Notes: generated from the letters alone by a model not told the origin. Positions 19,662-30,444 are shown, numbered from the stretch's first letter. The stretch: DNA of 64,000 nucleotides from Winogradskyella sp. (GCA_028383925.1 JAOEWO010000006.1:59711-123710); one strand, 5' to 3'. Numbers and translations: made by a program.

Positions 19662-19690
19662 CAAATATAACTAAATCCTTTTGATTACAA
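19662..19690 (-). promoter_or_regulatory. Promoter of the alpha/beta hydrolase gene
   Basis: On the minus strand, TTG (complement of 19688-19690) is followed after exactly 18 bases by TATATTTG (complement of 19662-19669). Both elements match the Bacteroidota promoter consensus (TTG, 17-23 bases, TAnnTTTG) without mismatch. The box ends 28 bases before the ATG. This is the best-formed promoter I can see in the window. Confidence 0.7.
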
Positions 19691-19882
19691 ATATAACAAG
19701 CAAATTTCGATGCTTTTTTGGTATATAAAATATAACCTATGGCTATTTATAATTACCACACGTTATAATTTTAGCTCCATGCAGATTTTACTAGTGTTAC
19801 TAAAGTTTCTATAATAACCTGTGTAAAACTTATTAACAAAAGTGGGAGTTAGTGGTAAAATGTGGTGATTTTTTCAATATAT

Positions 19883-19916
19883 TTGAATCATAATGGATAA
19901 AGTCGTAACATCTTTG
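19883..19916 (+). promoter_or_regulatory. mraZ: Likely promoter of the dcw cluster (mraZ)
   Basis: A TTG at 19883-19885 is followed after 23 bases by CATCTTTG (19909-19916), 7 of 8 to TAnnTTTG. It leaves a 5' leader of about 155 bases before mraZ. The rest of the 446-base spacer 19634-20079 holds the divergent hydrolase promoter and no gene. MraZ-type repeats (TGGGN) that operate in other bacteria were not recognised upstream. Confidence 0.5.
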
Positions 19917-20079
19917 TTTTAAAAAGGTGAAAACATAACGGTAATTTTTTCTTTATAAGACGTAAAAAACGAAAGCATAACCTCAGTTAAGGTTTCTTGT
20001 TTTTACTAAAGTAGAAAATGTAAATGCATGTTTTATCGACGCTATTTTAAATTAAAACCGGTATAGAAATTAAACCCTT

Positions 20080-20550
20080 TTGAATTCATTTATAGGAACA
20101 TACGAGTGTAAAGCAGATGCCAAAGGACGGCTTATGGTACCTGCTGTGCTTAAAAAGCAGATGTCTGTTGCCTTGCAAGATGGTTTTGTGCTTAAGCGTT
20201 CTGTTTTTCAGCCCTGTTTAGAGTTGTATCCTATGTCTGAGTGGAACATCTTAATGCTGAAAATTAACAAGCTCAATAGGTTTAAAAAAAAGAATAACGA
20301 TTTTATAAGACGTTTTACAGCTGGCGTTAAGGTTGTTGAGGTAGATAGTGCGGGTCGCTTATTAATACCAAAAGATCTCATTAGTTTTTCGGGTATTTTA
20401 AAAGATGTTGTTTTGGCATCTTCCGTAAATATTCTCGAAATATGGGATAAAAATAAATACGAGCAAGCAATTGATGATGCAGCATCAGATTTTGCGGATT
20501 TAGCAGAAGAGGTAATGGGACAAGAGGTTAGTGACGATGAAATATCATAA
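20080..20550 (+). CDS. mraZ: Division/cell wall cluster transcriptional regulator MraZ
   Basis: This 156-residue protein has two AbrB-like halves, each with the DxxGR signature: 'DAKGRLMVP' near the N-terminus and 'DSAGRLLIP' in the second half. MraZ forms ring-shaped multimers and in other bacteria represses the dcw operon by binding upstream repeats. The start appears to be TTG at 20080, giving 'NSFIGTYECKADAKGR', which is the exact family N-terminus; no ATG is available. It overlaps the next gene, rsmH, by 14 bases and is the first gene of the dcw cluster. Confidence 0.95.
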   Translation: MNSFIGTYECKADAKGRLMVPAVLKKQMSVALQDGFVLKRSVFQPCLELYPMSEWNILMLKINKLNRFKKKNNDFIRRFTAGVKVVEVDSAGRLLIPKDLISFSGILKDVVLASSVNILEIWDKNKYEQAIDDAASDFADLAEEVMGQEVSDDEIS

Positions 20551-21433
20551 TGCAGTTTTACTTAAAGAAACCGTAGATGGTTTAGCTATTAAACCAGATG
20601 GGGTTTATGTAGATGTTACGTTTGGCGGTGGTGGTCATAGTCGCGAAATATTGTCTAGGCTAGGTCCTAATGGTAAGTTGTATGCTTTTGACCAAGATAA
20701 AGATGCTTTAAATAATACTATTGAAGATGACCGTTTTGTGCTCATTAATGAGAATTTTAGATTCGCTCGACGATTCTTAAGATTTTATGGTGTTAAAGAG
20801 GTTGATGGTGTTTTGGCAGATTTTGGCGTATCGTCTCATCAGTTTGATGTTGCAGAACGTGGGTTTTCAACCCGTTTTGAGGCAGATTTAGATATGAGAA
20901 TGAATCAAGATAGTAAGTTGTCTGCTTTTGAGGTTATAAATGAATATACAGAAGATCAAATAAGAGATGTCTTATCGCAATACGGTGAGTTAAGACAAGC
21001 ACCAGCAATGGCAAAATGTATTGTTGAAGAGCGAAAAAATGGTGAAATAGTAACAAGTACACAGTTAAAATCTGTGTTAAAAGCATTTTTAAATCATCAA
21101 CGAGAGAATAAGGTACTGGCTCAGATTTACCAAGCTATACGTATTGAGGTAAATCAAGAAATTGAAGTATTAAAAGAGTTGTTATTACAAATGCCCGAAG
21201 TTTTAAAAGTTGGTGGGAGGTTAAGTTTTATTTCTTACCACTCGTTAGAAGATAGGTTGGTAAAGCGTTTTGTTAGAAATGGTTTGTTTGAAGGTGAACC
21301 AGAGCGCGATATGTTCGGCAATTTTGAAGTACCTCTAAAAAAAGTAGGCGGACTTATAGTGCCATCTGCAGCAGAGATTAGAGTTAATAATAGGGCAAGA
21401 AGTGCAAAGCTTCGTGTTGCTAAGAAGTTATAA
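20537..21433 (+). CDS. rsmH: 16S rRNA (cytosine1402-N4)-methyltransferase
   Basis: This 298-residue SAM-dependent methyltransferase (MraW/RsmH) methylates N4 of C1402 in the ribosomal P site. The SAM-binding motif is 'VDVTFGGGGHSREIL'; 'GVLADFGVSSHQFD' and 'FISYHSLEDRLVKRF' are family blocks. I chose the ATG at 20537 ('MKYHNAVLLKETV') over an in-frame GTG six bases earlier, because it matches the usual N-terminus. It overlaps the end of mraZ by 14 bases, so translation is probably coupled. Confidence 0.96.
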   Translation: MKYHNAVLLKETVDGLAIKPDGVYVDVTFGGGGHSREILSRLGPNGKLYAFDQDKDALNNTIEDDRFVLINENFRFARRFLRFYGVKEVDGVLADFGVSSHQFDVAERGFSTRFEADLDMRMNQDSKLSAFEVINEYTEDQIRDVLSQYGELRQAPAMAKCIVEERKNGEIVTSTQLKSVLKAFLNHQRENKVLAQIYQAIRIEVNQEIEVLKELLLQMPEVLKVGGRLSFISYHSLEDRLVKRFVRNGLFEGEPERDMFGNFEVPLKKVGGLIVPSAAEIRVNNRARSAKLRVAKKL

Positions 21434-21481
21434 GCTTAGTAAATCAAAAAAAAAGATTACCGTTTTGGTGGTAATTACGGA

Positions 21482-21802
21482 ATGAAAAAAAACATCTACA
21501 GCATATTGCGCGGTAAGTTTCTAATCAGTGATGATTCGTTTAAAAATTGGCGTATCATCATTTTTATTTCATTCTTAGCTATAATAATGATAGCAAGTTC
21601 GCATAGTGCAGATAAGAAGGTGTATGAAATTGCACGACTCTCAAACGAGGTCAAGGAATTAAGATCTGCCTTTGTAGACGGGCGTTCAAAATTAATGCGA
21701 TTAAAAATGGAGTCATCCATAATAGATAAAGTGGAAAAAAAGAATCTTCAGATTTCTGAAATACCACCAACAAAAATTAAAGTAAAAAGTTCGAGTAAGT
21801 AA
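21482..21802 (+). CDS. ftsL: FtsL-like cell division protein
   Basis: This 106-residue bitopic protein has a basic N-terminus, one membrane span at about residues 25-40 ('IIIFISFLAIIMIASS') and a periplasmic coiled-coil-like segment with heptad-spaced hydrophobics (about residues 47-85). Size, topology and position between rsmH and the division transpeptidase gene are those of FtsL in Bacteroidota, where primary sequence is poorly conserved. FtsL links FtsB/FtsQ to FtsI/FtsW at the septum. The call rests on topology and synteny. Confidence 0.8.
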   Translation: MKKNIYSILRGKFLISDDSFKNWRIIIFISFLAIIMIASSHSADKKVYEIARLSNEVKELRSAFVDGRSKLMRLKMESSIIDKVEKKNLQISEIPPTKIKVKSSSK

Positions 21803-21886
21803 TTCAAATAGTAATTAAAAGAATTTACAATAAACTCATAACTATAGAATCTCGATTATCGAGTAAAAATATAACAGTAATAAGCT

Positions 21887-23902
21887 TTGGCAACAACAGA
21901 AACTAACATATTAAACAGATTGTACTTCGTGTCTGGCTGCATGTTTGTATTTGTATTGGCTGTGGTGTTTAAGTTGTGTACTATTCAGTTTGTGCAAGGC
22001 GACCAGTATAGGGCTTTGGCCGAAAAATCAACCTCTAAAGATTTCGAAATAGAACCAAATCGTGGTAATGTATATTCTGCAGATGGTAGTTTATTGGCAA
22101 CGTCAATTCCTAAATATGATATTAGAATTGATGCTATACAGCCTAAGTCTGTGGTGTTTGAGAAGTATATAGGTGCTTTAGCAGATTCACTTTCTGTGTT
22201 TGGTAGTAAGTCTTCAGCACAGTATGAAAAAAGTATTAGAAAAGCACGAAAAAACAAAAATCGCTATTTTCTGCTAGCGCGAAATATTAGCTATTCCGAT
22301 TATATAAGGTTAAGAAATTTCCCGTTGTTAAAACTTGGTGCAATTAAAGGTGGTCTTATTATAGAACAAACAACAAGACGAGAGCACCCAATGGGTGAAA
22401 TAGCTTCTAGATCTATCGGTTATGAGCGTCTCGATGGTGATGGGCATTATTCTAGAGCGGGTATTGATGGTGCTTTTGGTGCCAAATACTTACAAGGTGT
22501 AAAAGGTAAGCGACTAAAACAAAAAATTGGTAATGGCCAATGGAAACCCATTGCAGATTATGACCAAGTTGAGCCACAAGATGGCTATGATGTGTATACA
22601 ACTATAGATGTAAATATTCAAGATATAGCACATCACTCGCTTTTAGGACAGCTCGAAAAATACGATGCAGAACACGGTTGTGTCGTCGTTATGGATGTAA
22701 AAACAGGTGAGATAAAAGCCATTTCTAATTTAGCCAAAACATCTAAAGGTACGTATTACGAGAAAAGAAACTATGCCGTTTATGAAGCCCACGAGCCGGG
22801 TTCTACATTTAAGGTAATGGCAATGATGGCAGCTTTAGAAGATAGAGTTATAGATACATCTACTATTATTGATACTAAAAAAGGCACAAAATATTTCTAC
22901 GGAAGAACGATCAGCGATTCGCATCGTGGTGGCTACGGTAAAATATCTGCAGCTAAAGCGTTAGAAGTGTCTTCTAATATTGGTTTGGCTTCTATTATTG
23001 ATGATAATTACTCTAAAAACCCAAAGAAGTTTATAGACCATATAAAACGTTGGAAACTTAATGATTCATTAGATATTCCGATAGTTGGTGAAGGAAGGCC
23101 AGATATACCAGAGCCAGGTAAGTCTAACTGGAGTAAAAATGCATTACCATCAATGGCTTATGGCTATAACCTTACCATAACCCCTTTACAAACTTTAGCG
23201 TTCTACAATGCTATAGCAAATAATGGCGAGTTAATTAAACCTCGTTTTTTAAAGGCTGTAAAATCTTTTGATAAGGATATTGAAGTGTTCGAAAAAGTGG
23301 TAATGGTAGATAAAATATGCTCTGAAAGAACTTTAGCTGAAATACAAGATATTTTAAAAAATATTATAATTCGTGGTACTGGTAAACGTATGTATTCTGA
23401 AACCTTTTCTATGGCAGGTAAAACAGGTACGGCAAGAACAGACTATTCTAATTTTGAAGAATGGAAGAAAGACAAAAAGTATATATCATCTTTTGCAGGC
23501 TATTTTCCAGCAGACAATCCTAAATATTCGTGTATTGTGGTTATTCATAAACCAAGTACTAAGGTTGGTTATTATGGTGCAGATGTATCTGGACCTGTAT
23601 TTAAGCGAATAGCCCAAAAAATATATACCGATACTCCAATTATTGATGAGGTTAAAAGCTTAGCATTTAATAGTGTTACTGCAAATAAGGATTTTGAATC
23701 CTACTTTAAGAAAGCTCAAGATTACAAAGCGCTAATGCCAAGTGTTGTAGGTATGCCTGCTATGGATGCTGTAGCGTTACTCGAAAATCTTCAAGTTAAT
23801 GTTAACGTGAAATTAAATGGTGGTGGTGTTGTAAAGGCGCAATCGGTAACAAAGCATCAAAAATTACAACCTAGTCAAACCATAATTTTAGACGCGTTAT
23901 GA
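21887..23902 (+). CDS. ftsI: Division-specific penicillin-binding protein (FtsI/PBP3) with C-terminal PASTA domain
   Basis: This is a 671-residue class B PBP. An N-terminal membrane anchor (about residues 14-33) is followed by a dimerisation domain starting 'EPNRGNVYSADGSLLA' and a transpeptidase domain. The catalytic motifs are SxxK in 'EPGSTFKVMAM', SxN in 'EVSSNIG' and KTG in 'MAGKTGTART'. The last about 55 residues form a PASTA-like module ('MPSVVGMPAMDAVALL'). It crosslinks septal murein with FtsW. The start is TTG at 21887, giving 'ATTETNILNRLYFV', the usual N-terminus in this family. Its end overlaps murE by 4 bases (ATGA). Confidence 0.94.
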   Translation: MATTETNILNRLYFVSGCMFVFVLAVVFKLCTIQFVQGDQYRALAEKSTSKDFEIEPNRGNVYSADGSLLATSIPKYDIRIDAIQPKSVVFEKYIGALADSLSVFGSKSSAQYEKSIRKARKNKNRYFLLARNISYSDYIRLRNFPLLKLGAIKGGLIIEQTTRREHPMGEIASRSIGYERLDGDGHYSRAGIDGAFGAKYLQGVKGKRLKQKIGNGQWKPIADYDQVEPQDGYDVYTTIDVNIQDIAHHSLLGQLEKYDAEHGCVVVMDVKTGEIKAISNLAKTSKGTYYEKRNYAVYEAHEPGSTFKVMAMMAALEDRVIDTSTIIDTKKGTKYFYGRTISDSHRGGYGKISAAKALEVSSNIGLASIIDDNYSKNPKKFIDHIKRWKLNDSLDIPIVGEGRPDIPEPGKSNWSKNALPSMAYGYNLTITPLQTLAFYNAIANNGELIKPRFLKAVKSFDKDIEVFEKVVMVDKICSERTLAEIQDILKNIIIRGTGKRMYSETFSMAGKTGTARTDYSNFEEWKKDKKYISSFAGYFPADNPKYSCIVVIHKPSTKVGYYGADVSGPVFKRIAQKIYTDTPIIDEVKSLAFNSVTANKDFESYFKKAQDYKALMPSVVGMPAMDAVALLENLQVNVNVKLNGGGVVKAQSVTKHQKLQPSQTIILDAL

Positions 23903-25362
23903 TGGTTTTAAAAGACATACTGTATAAGGTTACTATAAATGCTGTAATAGGTAGTACTAATATTGCTGTAAGTAACATTGAGTTCGACTCGCGCAAAATA
24001 GAGAATAACGCTTTATTTGTCGCTATTTCTGGTACAATTACAGATGGACATAATTATATAGAAAGTGTTATTGAGAAAGGTGCTACTGCTATAGTTTGTG
24101 AGTGCTTACCAGAGGTGCTTAAAACAGGTGTGACGTATATTGAGGTTGCAAATTCTAACCAAGCCTTAGCATACATGGCAGCCAATTTTTACCAACATCC
24201 TTCCGAGAATTTAAAACTAGTCGGTGTTACGGGTACTAATGGTAAAACTACAGTAACGAGTTTGTTGTATCAATTATTTAAAAAAGCGGGTTATAAAGTT
24301 GGCTTGTTGTCTACTGTAAAAATTATGGTAGATGATACAATCTATAAAACAGCGCACACCACGCCAGATTCGCTTACCATTAATAAGTATTTAAAGTTGA
24401 TGAATGATGCTGGTGTTGAGTTTTGTTTTATGGAGGCTAGTTCTCATGGCATTCACCAAAGCAGAACAGAGGGTTTAAAATTCACAGGTGGTATTTTTAC
24501 CAACCTGTCTCACGATCATTTAGATTATCACGACACTTTTGCAGAATACAGAGATGTTAAAAAAGCCTTTTTTGATCAGTTGCCAAAAGACGCCTTTGCG
24601 TTGTCTAATGTCGATGATAAAAATGGTTTTGTAATGCTTCAAAATACACAAGCAAAAAAATACACCTACGCTTTAAAAACATTTGCAGATTATAGAGCAC
24701 AGATTTTAGAAAATGAATTTAGTGGGTTGTTGTTAAAGTTGAATGATAACGAATTATGGACGCGTTTAATAGGTAGTTTTAATGCTTACAATATTGTGGC
24801 TATTTATGGTGCAGCAGAGCTTTTAGGTTTAGAGAAAGATGAAATTTTACCCATAATAAGTGAGCTCCAAAATGTTTCAGGTCGTTTTGAGTATTTAATT
24901 TCAGATACAAGAATAACTGCAATAGTAGATTATGCACATACGCCAGATGCTTTAAAAAATGTATTAGAAACCATTAATAGTATTAGAACTAAAAATGAAC
25001 AGCTAATTACCGTAATTGGTTGTGGTGGTGATAGAGATAAAACCAAGCGCCCAAAAATGGCACATATTGCTTCTGCCCTAAGTACAAAAGTGATTTTTAC
25101 TAGCGATAATCCACGTGGTGAGGTGCCAGAAACCATAATTGAAGATATGGAAAAAGGTGTGGGGCCTCAAAATTTTAAAAAAACACTATCAATAACAGAT
25201 AGAAGACAAGCTATAAAAACAGCTTGCCAAATGGCAGGTGCAAAAGATATAATTCTTATTGCAGGTAAAGGGCATGAGAATTACCAAGAAATTAAAGGTG
25301 AACGCTTTGATTTTGATGATTATAAAACAGTACATGAGTTGTTAAAACAATTACAAAAATAA
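23899..25362 (+). CDS. murE: UDP-N-acetylmuramoyl-tripeptide synthetase, meso-DAP type
   Basis: This 487-residue Mur ligase adds the third stem-peptide residue in the cytoplasm. The ATP loop is 'GVTGTNGKTTVTSLL'; 'VDYAHTPDALKNVLE' lies at the start of the C-terminal ligase domain. The amino-acid specificity motif is DNPR ('TSDNPRGEVPE'), diagnostic of meso-diaminopimelate rather than lysine addition. It overlaps ftsI by 4 bases and precedes mraY by 56 bases. Confidence 0.96.
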   Translation: MMVLKDILYKVTINAVIGSTNIAVSNIEFDSRKIENNALFVAISGTITDGHNYIESVIEKGATAIVCECLPEVLKTGVTYIEVANSNQALAYMAANFYQHPSENLKLVGVTGTNGKTTVTSLLYQLFKKAGYKVGLLSTVKIMVDDTIYKTAHTTPDSLTINKYLKLMNDAGVEFCFMEASSHGIHQSRTEGLKFTGGIFTNLSHDHLDYHDTFAEYRDVKKAFFDQLPKDAFALSNVDDKNGFVMLQNTQAKKYTYALKTFADYRAQILENEFSGLLLKLNDNELWTRLIGSFNAYNIVAIYGAAELLGLEKDEILPIISELQNVSGRFEYLISDTRITAIVDYAHTPDALKNVLETINSIRTKNEQLITVIGCGGDRDKTKRPKMAHIASALSTKVIFTSDNPRGEVPETIIEDMEKGVGPQNFKKTLSITDRRQAIKTACQMAGAKDIILIAGKGHENYQEIKGERFDFDDYKTVHELLKQLQK

Positions 25363-25418
25363 TACAGCGAAAAAGACGATGCTTTAAGCATAGTCTACAA
25401 GTAAATTAAATAGAGCAT

Positions 25419-26660
25419 ATGTTATACTACCTATTTGAATATTTAGAACAACAGTTTCAATTTCCTGGAGCTTCACTCTTTGGTTTTTTAACCTTTAGAG
25501 CCGCAGTTGCCATTATTTTGTCATTATTAATTTCTACAATATTTGGTAAGCGTATTATTAGATTTTTGCAAAAACAACAGGTTGGCGAAACCATTCGTGA
25601 TTTAGGTTTAGAAGGCCAGGTAGAAAAAGCAGGGACACCAACTATGGGCGGAATTATTATAATTCTTGCAACGCTTATTCCTGTTTTACTATTAGCTAAA
25701 CTAGAAAATATTTACATTATACTGCTTATTGTTACAACACTTTGGATGGGTACCATTGGGTTTATTGATGATTATATAAAGAAATTTAAAAATGATAAAG
25801 AGGGCTTAAAAGGGAAGTTTAAAGTACTTGGCCAAGTTGGTTTAGGTATAATAGTGGGTGCAACGTTGTTTTTTCATAACGATGTTACAATTAAAGAAAA
25901 GTTGCCATTACAAGAGCAACGTATGTTGTTGGCTGAGAATCCAGACGTATCACCTTCAAAATTATTTAAAGCCGAAGAAAAGTCTACAAAATCTACAATT
26001 CCTTTTATGAAAAGTAATGAGTTTGATTATTCAGATTTAATTACTTGGATTAGTCCAGATTTAGAAAAATATGCTTGGATTGTCTTTATTTTAGTTGTCA
26101 TTATTGTTGTTACAGCAGTCTCTAATGGAGCAAACTTAACAGATGGTATAGATGGTCTCGCTGCTGGTGCCTCAGCCATAATAGCATTAACCTTAGGTAT
26201 TTTTGCATGGGTTTCTGGTAATATTATATTTTCAGAATACTTAGATATAATGTATATACCTAGGGTCGAAGAAATTACAATTTACATAGCGGCCTTTGTT
26301 GGCGCACTAATAGGTTTCTTGTGGTACAATACATACCCAGCTCAAGTTTTTATGGGTGATACTGGGAGTTTAACTATTGGCGGGATCATAGCTGTAATTG
26401 CTATAGCAGTTAGAAAAGAATGGTTAATACCCGTATTATGCGGCATATTTTTAGCAGAGAATTTATCTGTAATTATGCAGGTGAGTTACTTTAAATACAC
26501 CAGAAAAAAATATGGTGAAGGACGTCGCATATTTAAGATGTCGCCTTTACATCATCATTACCAGAAGTCAGGGTATCACGAAAGCAAAATTGTAACACGT
26601 TTTTGGATTGTAGGAATCTTGCTTGCTATCATTTCAATAGTAACATTAAAAATTAGATAG
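25419..26660 (+). CDS. mraY: Phospho-N-acetylmuramoyl-pentapeptide-transferase
   Basis: This 413-residue polytopic enzyme makes lipid I from UDP-MurNAc-pentapeptide and undecaprenyl phosphate. Family blocks include 'GTPTMGGI', 'GFIDDYIK' (the Asp pair), '[12 protein letters not shown]', 'FMGDTGSL' and the HHH motif '[12 protein letters not shown]'. A Bacteroidota-type insertion of about 60 residues lies in the periplasmic region around residues 155-205. It is followed by a short imperfect palindrome and then murD. Confidence 0.96.
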   Translation: MLYYLFEYLEQQFQFPGASLFGFLTFRAAVAIILSLLISTIFGKRIIRFLQKQQVGETIRDLGLEGQVEKAGTPTMGGIIIILATLIPVLLLAKLENIYIILLIVTTLWMGTIGFIDDYIKKFKNDKEGLKGKFKVLGQVGLGIIVGATLFFHNDVTIKEKLPLQEQRMLLAENPDVSPSKLFKAEEKSTKSTIPFMKSNEFDYSDLITWISPDLEKYAWIVFILVVIIVVTAVSNGANLTDGIDGLAAGASAIIALTLGIFAWVSGNIIFSEYLDIMYIPRVEEITIYIAAFVGALIGFLWYNTYPAQVFMGDTGSLTIGGIIAVIAIAVRKEWLIPVLCGIFLAENLSVIMQVSYFKYTRKKYGEGRRIFKMSPLHHHYQKSGYHESKIVTRFWIVGILLAIISIVTLKIR

Positions 26661-26670
26661 AATGTTTTAT

Positions 26671-26696
26671 CCTCCAAGGTTTTAAAATCTTGTAGG
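26671..26696. repeat. Short imperfect palindrome between mraY and murD
   Basis: CCTCCAAGGTTTT is followed directly by AAAATCTTGTAGG, a 13-bp inverted pair with two mismatches. It resembles the small intergenic palindromes built on CCAAGGTTTT that are scattered through Flavobacteriaceae genomes. It could fold in the mraY-murD message, but lacks a T run and is unlikely to be a terminator inside this operon. Confidence 0.45.
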
Positions 26697-26709
26697 TATT
26701 GAAAATAAT

Positions 26710-28107
26710 ATGATAAAAGAAGAGAAAAATAAGCAGCCGAGTACAATGTCCTTTTCTTCTGAGGAAGGATTTAAGAAGGGGCTTCTAGTCATATTAGGAG
26801 GTGGAGAAAGTGGCGTAGGTACTGCACTTTTAGGTAAAGCAAAAGGATACAATGTATTTGTATCAGACAAGGGTAAAATTAAAAATAAGTATAAAGACGT
26901 TCTTTTAAATAATAAGATTGAATTTGAAGATGAACAGCATACAGAATCAAAAATTCTTAATGCAGATCTCATCATGAAAAGTCCTGGTATACCAGATAAA
27001 GTGGCTTTGGTAAAACAAATTCGAGAAGCGGGTATTAAAGTCGTTTCCGAAATAGAATTTGCATCCAATTACACAGACGCGACTTTAGTTGGTATTACAG
27101 GTAGTAATGGTAAAACAACAACAGCAACACTTACGCATCATTTGTTAAAGCAAGAATTAGATGTGGGCTTGGCGGGTAATATTGGGGACAGTTTTGCAAA
27201 ACAAATTTTAGAGAAAAATTACGATAACTACGTGTTAGAGATTAGTAGTTTTCAGTTAGATGATATTCATAGTTTTAGACCAAAAATTGCAATTTTAACC
27301 AATATCACACCAGATCATTTAGATCGCTATGATTATAAGTTTGAAAACTATATCGCTTCAAAATTTAGAATTGTAGAAAATCAGACAGCTGATGATTATT
27401 TTATATATGATGCAGACGATGAGGTAATTTTAGAGTGGTTAAAAACAAATTCAATACAAGCTAGGGCACTCCCTTTTTCATTAACTAAGGTTTTAGAAGA
27501 AGGTGCCTATTTAGATACTAACAAGATAATAATAACAATAGATAATAATCAAATAATTATGCCAACAGACAATATAAGTTTAGAAGGAAAGCACAATATT
27601 AAGAATGCAATGGCAGCTTCTACTGTGGCGCATTTACTAAAAATTAGAAAGCAAACCATTCGCGAAAGTTTAGAGAATTTTCAAGGTGTAGAGCATCGTT
27701 TAGAGCACGTGTTAAAGATTAATAAGGTGCAGTACATTAACGATAGTAAGGCAACCAATGTTAACGCAACCTATTTTGCTTTAGAAAGTATGGATGCACC
27801 AACAGTTTGGATTGTTGGTGGTGTAGATAAGGGTAATAATTATAAAGAGTTGTATCCGTTTATAAACGAAAAAGTTAAAGCGATCATTTGTTTAGGAACC
27901 GCTAACGAAAAATTAGTTGAAGCCTTTGGTAACATGGTAGATGTTATTGTAGAAACACAACAAATGAATGAAGCCGTAAAAATGGCTTATAAGCTTGCAG
28001 AAGCAGGCGATAGTGTACTGTTGTCTCCAGCATGTGCTAGTTTTGATTTGTTTGAGAACTATGAAGATCGTGGGCGTCAATTTAAAAATGCAGTACGAAA
28101 TTTATAA
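26710..28107 (+). CDS. murD: UDP-N-acetylmuramoyl-L-alanine--D-glutamate ligase
   Basis: This 465-residue Mur ligase adds D-Glu. 'LLVILGGGESGVGTALL' is the N-terminal dinucleotide-fold motif, 'GITGSNGKTTTATL' the ATP loop and 'YINDSKATNVNATYFAL' the conserved ligase-domain segment. Compared with most homologues the protein carries about 23 extra N-terminal residues before 'LLVILGGG'. A later in-frame ATG at 26746 would shorten this to 11, so the exact start is uncertain. It lies 49 bases before ftsW. Confidence 0.94.
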   Translation: MIKEEKNKQPSTMSFSSEEGFKKGLLVILGGGESGVGTALLGKAKGYNVFVSDKGKIKNKYKDVLLNNKIEFEDEQHTESKILNADLIMKSPGIPDKVALVKQIREAGIKVVSEIEFASNYTDATLVGITGSNGKTTTATLTHHLLKQELDVGLAGNIGDSFAKQILEKNYDNYVLEISSFQLDDIHSFRPKIAILTNITPDHLDRYDYKFENYIASKFRIVENQTADDYFIYDADDEVILEWLKTNSIQARALPFSLTKVLEEGAYLDTNKIIITIDNNQIIMPTDNISLEGKHNIKNAMAASTVAHLLKIRKQTIRESLENFQGVEHRLEHVLKINKVQYINDSKATNVNATYFALESMDAPTVWIVGGVDKGNNYKELYPFINEKVKAIICLGTANEKLVEAFGNMVDVIVETQQMNEAVKMAYKLAEAGDSVLLSPACASFDLFENYEDRGRQFKNAVRNL

Positions 28108-28156
28108 GGGTAATTTAAAGAAGATGAGTTGAAAATTCGTCTACAAAAGATTAAGT

Positions 28157-29347
28157 ATGCAAAACATGTTTACACAAATAAAAGGGGATAGGGCCATTTG
28201 GGCTATAGCTACACTTTTGGCTATTTTTTCTTTTTTACCAGTGTATAGTGCTGCAAGTAATTTGGCGGTAAGCTCAAGCAATACATTTTCTTTTTTTGTA
28301 AAACATTTTATGCATTTAGCACTTGGTTTTGCAATTATGTATGGTGTGCATCGTGTGCCTTACAAATATTTTAGAGGTTTATCTATGGTAATGGTGCCCA
28401 TAGTTTTTGTGTTGTTGTTAATTACAATGCTTCAAGGTACAACTATAGATGGGGCTAATGCGAGCCGTTGGATACAGATACCGATTGTAAATATGTCTTT
28501 TCAAACATCAACGTTAGCTGCTGTAGTGTTAATGGTCTATGTTGCGCGTTATCTTTCAAAAATAAAAGATAAAATTATTACGTTTAAAGAGACGGTATTG
28601 CCACTCTGGGGTCCTGTTTTTTTAATTTTAGCACTTATTTTACCAGCTAATTTTTCTACCACAGCTATTGTATTTACAATGATAATGATGTTGGCCTTTG
28701 TAGGAGGTTACCCTTTAAAATATTTATTGGTAATTATAGGTTCTGGTTTAGTAACCTTAACCTTATTTATACTTGTAGCTAAAGCTTTTCCAGAAGCTAT
28801 GCCTAACCGTATAGATACGTGGATAAGTCGAGTAGAAAATTTTTCTAGTGGTGAGGATACCGAAGCAGATTATCAAATCGAAAAAGCAAAAATAGCTATC
28901 GCGTCAGGTGGAATTCAGGGAGTTGGGCCTGGTAAAAGTGTGCAAAAGAACTTTTTGCCGCAATCATCTTCAGATTTTATTTTCGCCATTATTATAGAAG
29001 AATATGGTTTAATAGGAGGTTTATTTTTATTGGTTTTGTACTCATGGCTTTTATTTAGAATTGTAATTGTATCGCAAAAAGCAGATACTATTTTTGGTAA
29101 ATTATTGGTGTTGGGTGTTGGTTTACCTATTGTTTTTCAGGCGCTTATTAATATGGCAGTTGCTGTAGAGTTGTTTCCTGTAACGGGACAAACCTTACCA
29201 TTAATAAGTAGTGGTGGTACTTCAATTTGGATGACCTGTTTGGCTGTAGGTATTATATTAAGTGTAAGCGCAAAGCGCGAAGAAATAAAAGATAAAGAAA
29301 CATCTTTAGAAGAAAATCCGTTAGACATTTTAAGCGAAACAATTTAA
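28157..29347 (+). CDS. ftsW: Septal lipid II polymerase FtsW (SEDS family)
   Basis: This 396-residue SEDS glycosyltransferase has about ten hydrophobic segments. It shows '[16 protein letters not shown]' and the C-terminal family block '[16 protein letters not shown]'. It polymerises septal glycan strands with the FtsI partner encoded upstream. Its stop codon overlaps the ATG of murG by one base (TAATG), indicating tight translational coupling. An ATG nine bases after the first (MQNMFTQ) is an alternative start. Confidence 0.95.
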   Translation: MQNMFTQIKGDRAIWAIATLLAIFSFLPVYSAASNLAVSSSNTFSFFVKHFMHLALGFAIMYGVHRVPYKYFRGLSMVMVPIVFVLLLITMLQGTTIDGANASRWIQIPIVNMSFQTSTLAAVVLMVYVARYLSKIKDKIITFKETVLPLWGPVFLILALILPANFSTTAIVFTMIMMLAFVGGYPLKYLLVIIGSGLVTLTLFILVAKAFPEAMPNRIDTWISRVENFSSGEDTEADYQIEKAKIAIASGGIQGVGPGKSVQKNFLPQSSSDFIFAIIIEEYGLIGGLFLLVLYSWLLFRIVIVSQKADTIFGKLLVLGVGLPIVFQALINMAVAVELFPVTGQTLPLISSGGTSIWMTCLAVGIILSVSAKREEIKDKETSLEENPLDILSETI

Positions 29348-30444
29348 TGAGTACTTATAAATTCATATTAACAGGTGGTGGCACAGGCGGACATATTTAT
29401 CCGGCTATTGCTATTGCAGATGAGCTAAAGTTGCGTTACCCAAATGCCGAGTTTTTATTTGTTGGTGCATTAGACCGTATGGAAATGGATAAAGTGCCAC
29501 AGGCAGGTTATAAAATTGAAGGTTTATGGATTTCTGGTATTCAACGAAAATTAACATTAAGAAACTTGGCGTTTCCTCTAAAGTTAATAGTGAGTTTGTT
29601 ACGTTCAAAAAAAATAATTAAAACATTTAAACCAAACGTCGTTATAGGTACAGGTGGTTTTGCAAGTGGTCCTTTATTGCAGATGGCTACTTTAAAAAAA
29701 ATACCAACTCTCATACAAGAACAAAATTCATACCCAGGTATAACCAATAAATTATTAGCAAAAAAAGTAAATACAATATGTGTAGCTTATGAGGGTTTAG
29801 AGCAGTTTTTTCCAAAGCAAAAAATAAAAATTACTGGTAACCCTATTAGAAAAGATTTGTTAGAAGTAAAAAGCAAACACATTGAGGGCAAGGATGCGTT
29901 TACGCTAATACATAGTAAAAAAACACTTCTTGTTTTAGGTGGTAGTTTGGGTGCTAGACGTATTAATGAGCTTATTGAGGCTAATATCGATTTTTTTGAA
30001 AGCCAAAACATACAGGTTTTATGGCAGTGTGGTAAGCTTTATTACAACCAGTATAAGCACTATAATCAATTGCCAAATGTGCAAGTGCATGCATTTTTAA
30101 GTACTATGGATTTGGCTTATGCTGCGGCAGATGTTATTATATCTAGAGCAGGTGCTATTTCTGTTTCTGAGTTGTGTATTGTAGGTAAGCCTGTAATTTT
30201 TATACCGTCGCCTAATGTTGCAGAAGATCATCAAACAAAAAATGCAAAATCTATTGCAGATAAAAATGCCGCCATTCTAATAAAGGAAAAAGATTTAGAT
30301 TCTCAATTTCAGAGGGTATTTGCAGCTCTGTTTTTAGATGACGAGCAACAGCAACAGTTAAGTGAAAATATTAAAAATTTAGCACTCGTAAATGCTACGA
30401 ATGCAATAGTAAATGAGGTTGAAAAATTATTACAGATTAAATGA
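29347..30444 (+). CDS. murG: UDP-GlcNAc--lipid I N-acetylglucosaminyltransferase
   Basis: This 365-residue GT28 enzyme converts lipid I to lipid II on the inner face of the membrane. It has the N-terminal glycine-rich loop '[19 protein letters not shown]', the second loop '[12 protein letters not shown]' and the UDP-GlcNAc site '[17 protein letters not shown]'. Its start overlaps the stop of ftsW by one base, and its stop overlaps murC by 4 bases. Confidence 0.96.
   Translation: MSTYKFILTGGGTGGHIYPAIAIADELKLRYPNAEFLFVGALDRMEMDKVPQAGYKIEGLWISGIQRKLTLRNLAFPLKLIVSLLRSKKIIKTFKPNVVIGTGGFASGPLLQMATLKKIPTLIQEQNSYPGITNKLLAKKVNTICVAYEGLEQFFPKQKIKITGNPIRKDLLEVKSKHIEGKDAFTLIHSKKTLLVLGGSLGARRINELIEANIDFFESQNIQVLWQCGKLYYNQYKHYNQLPNVQVHAFLSTMDLAYAAADVIISRAGAISVSELCIVGKPVIFIPSPNVAEDHQTKNAKSIADKNAAILIKEKDLDSQFQRVFAALFLDDEQQQQLSENIKNLALVNATNAIVNEVEKLLQIK

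Noticed and set aside
26710..26780. N-terminal extension of MurD as a foreign insertion
   Set aside because: About 23 extra residues precede the conserved fold, but start-site ambiguity (in-frame ATG at 26746) and normal composition explain it without an insertion.
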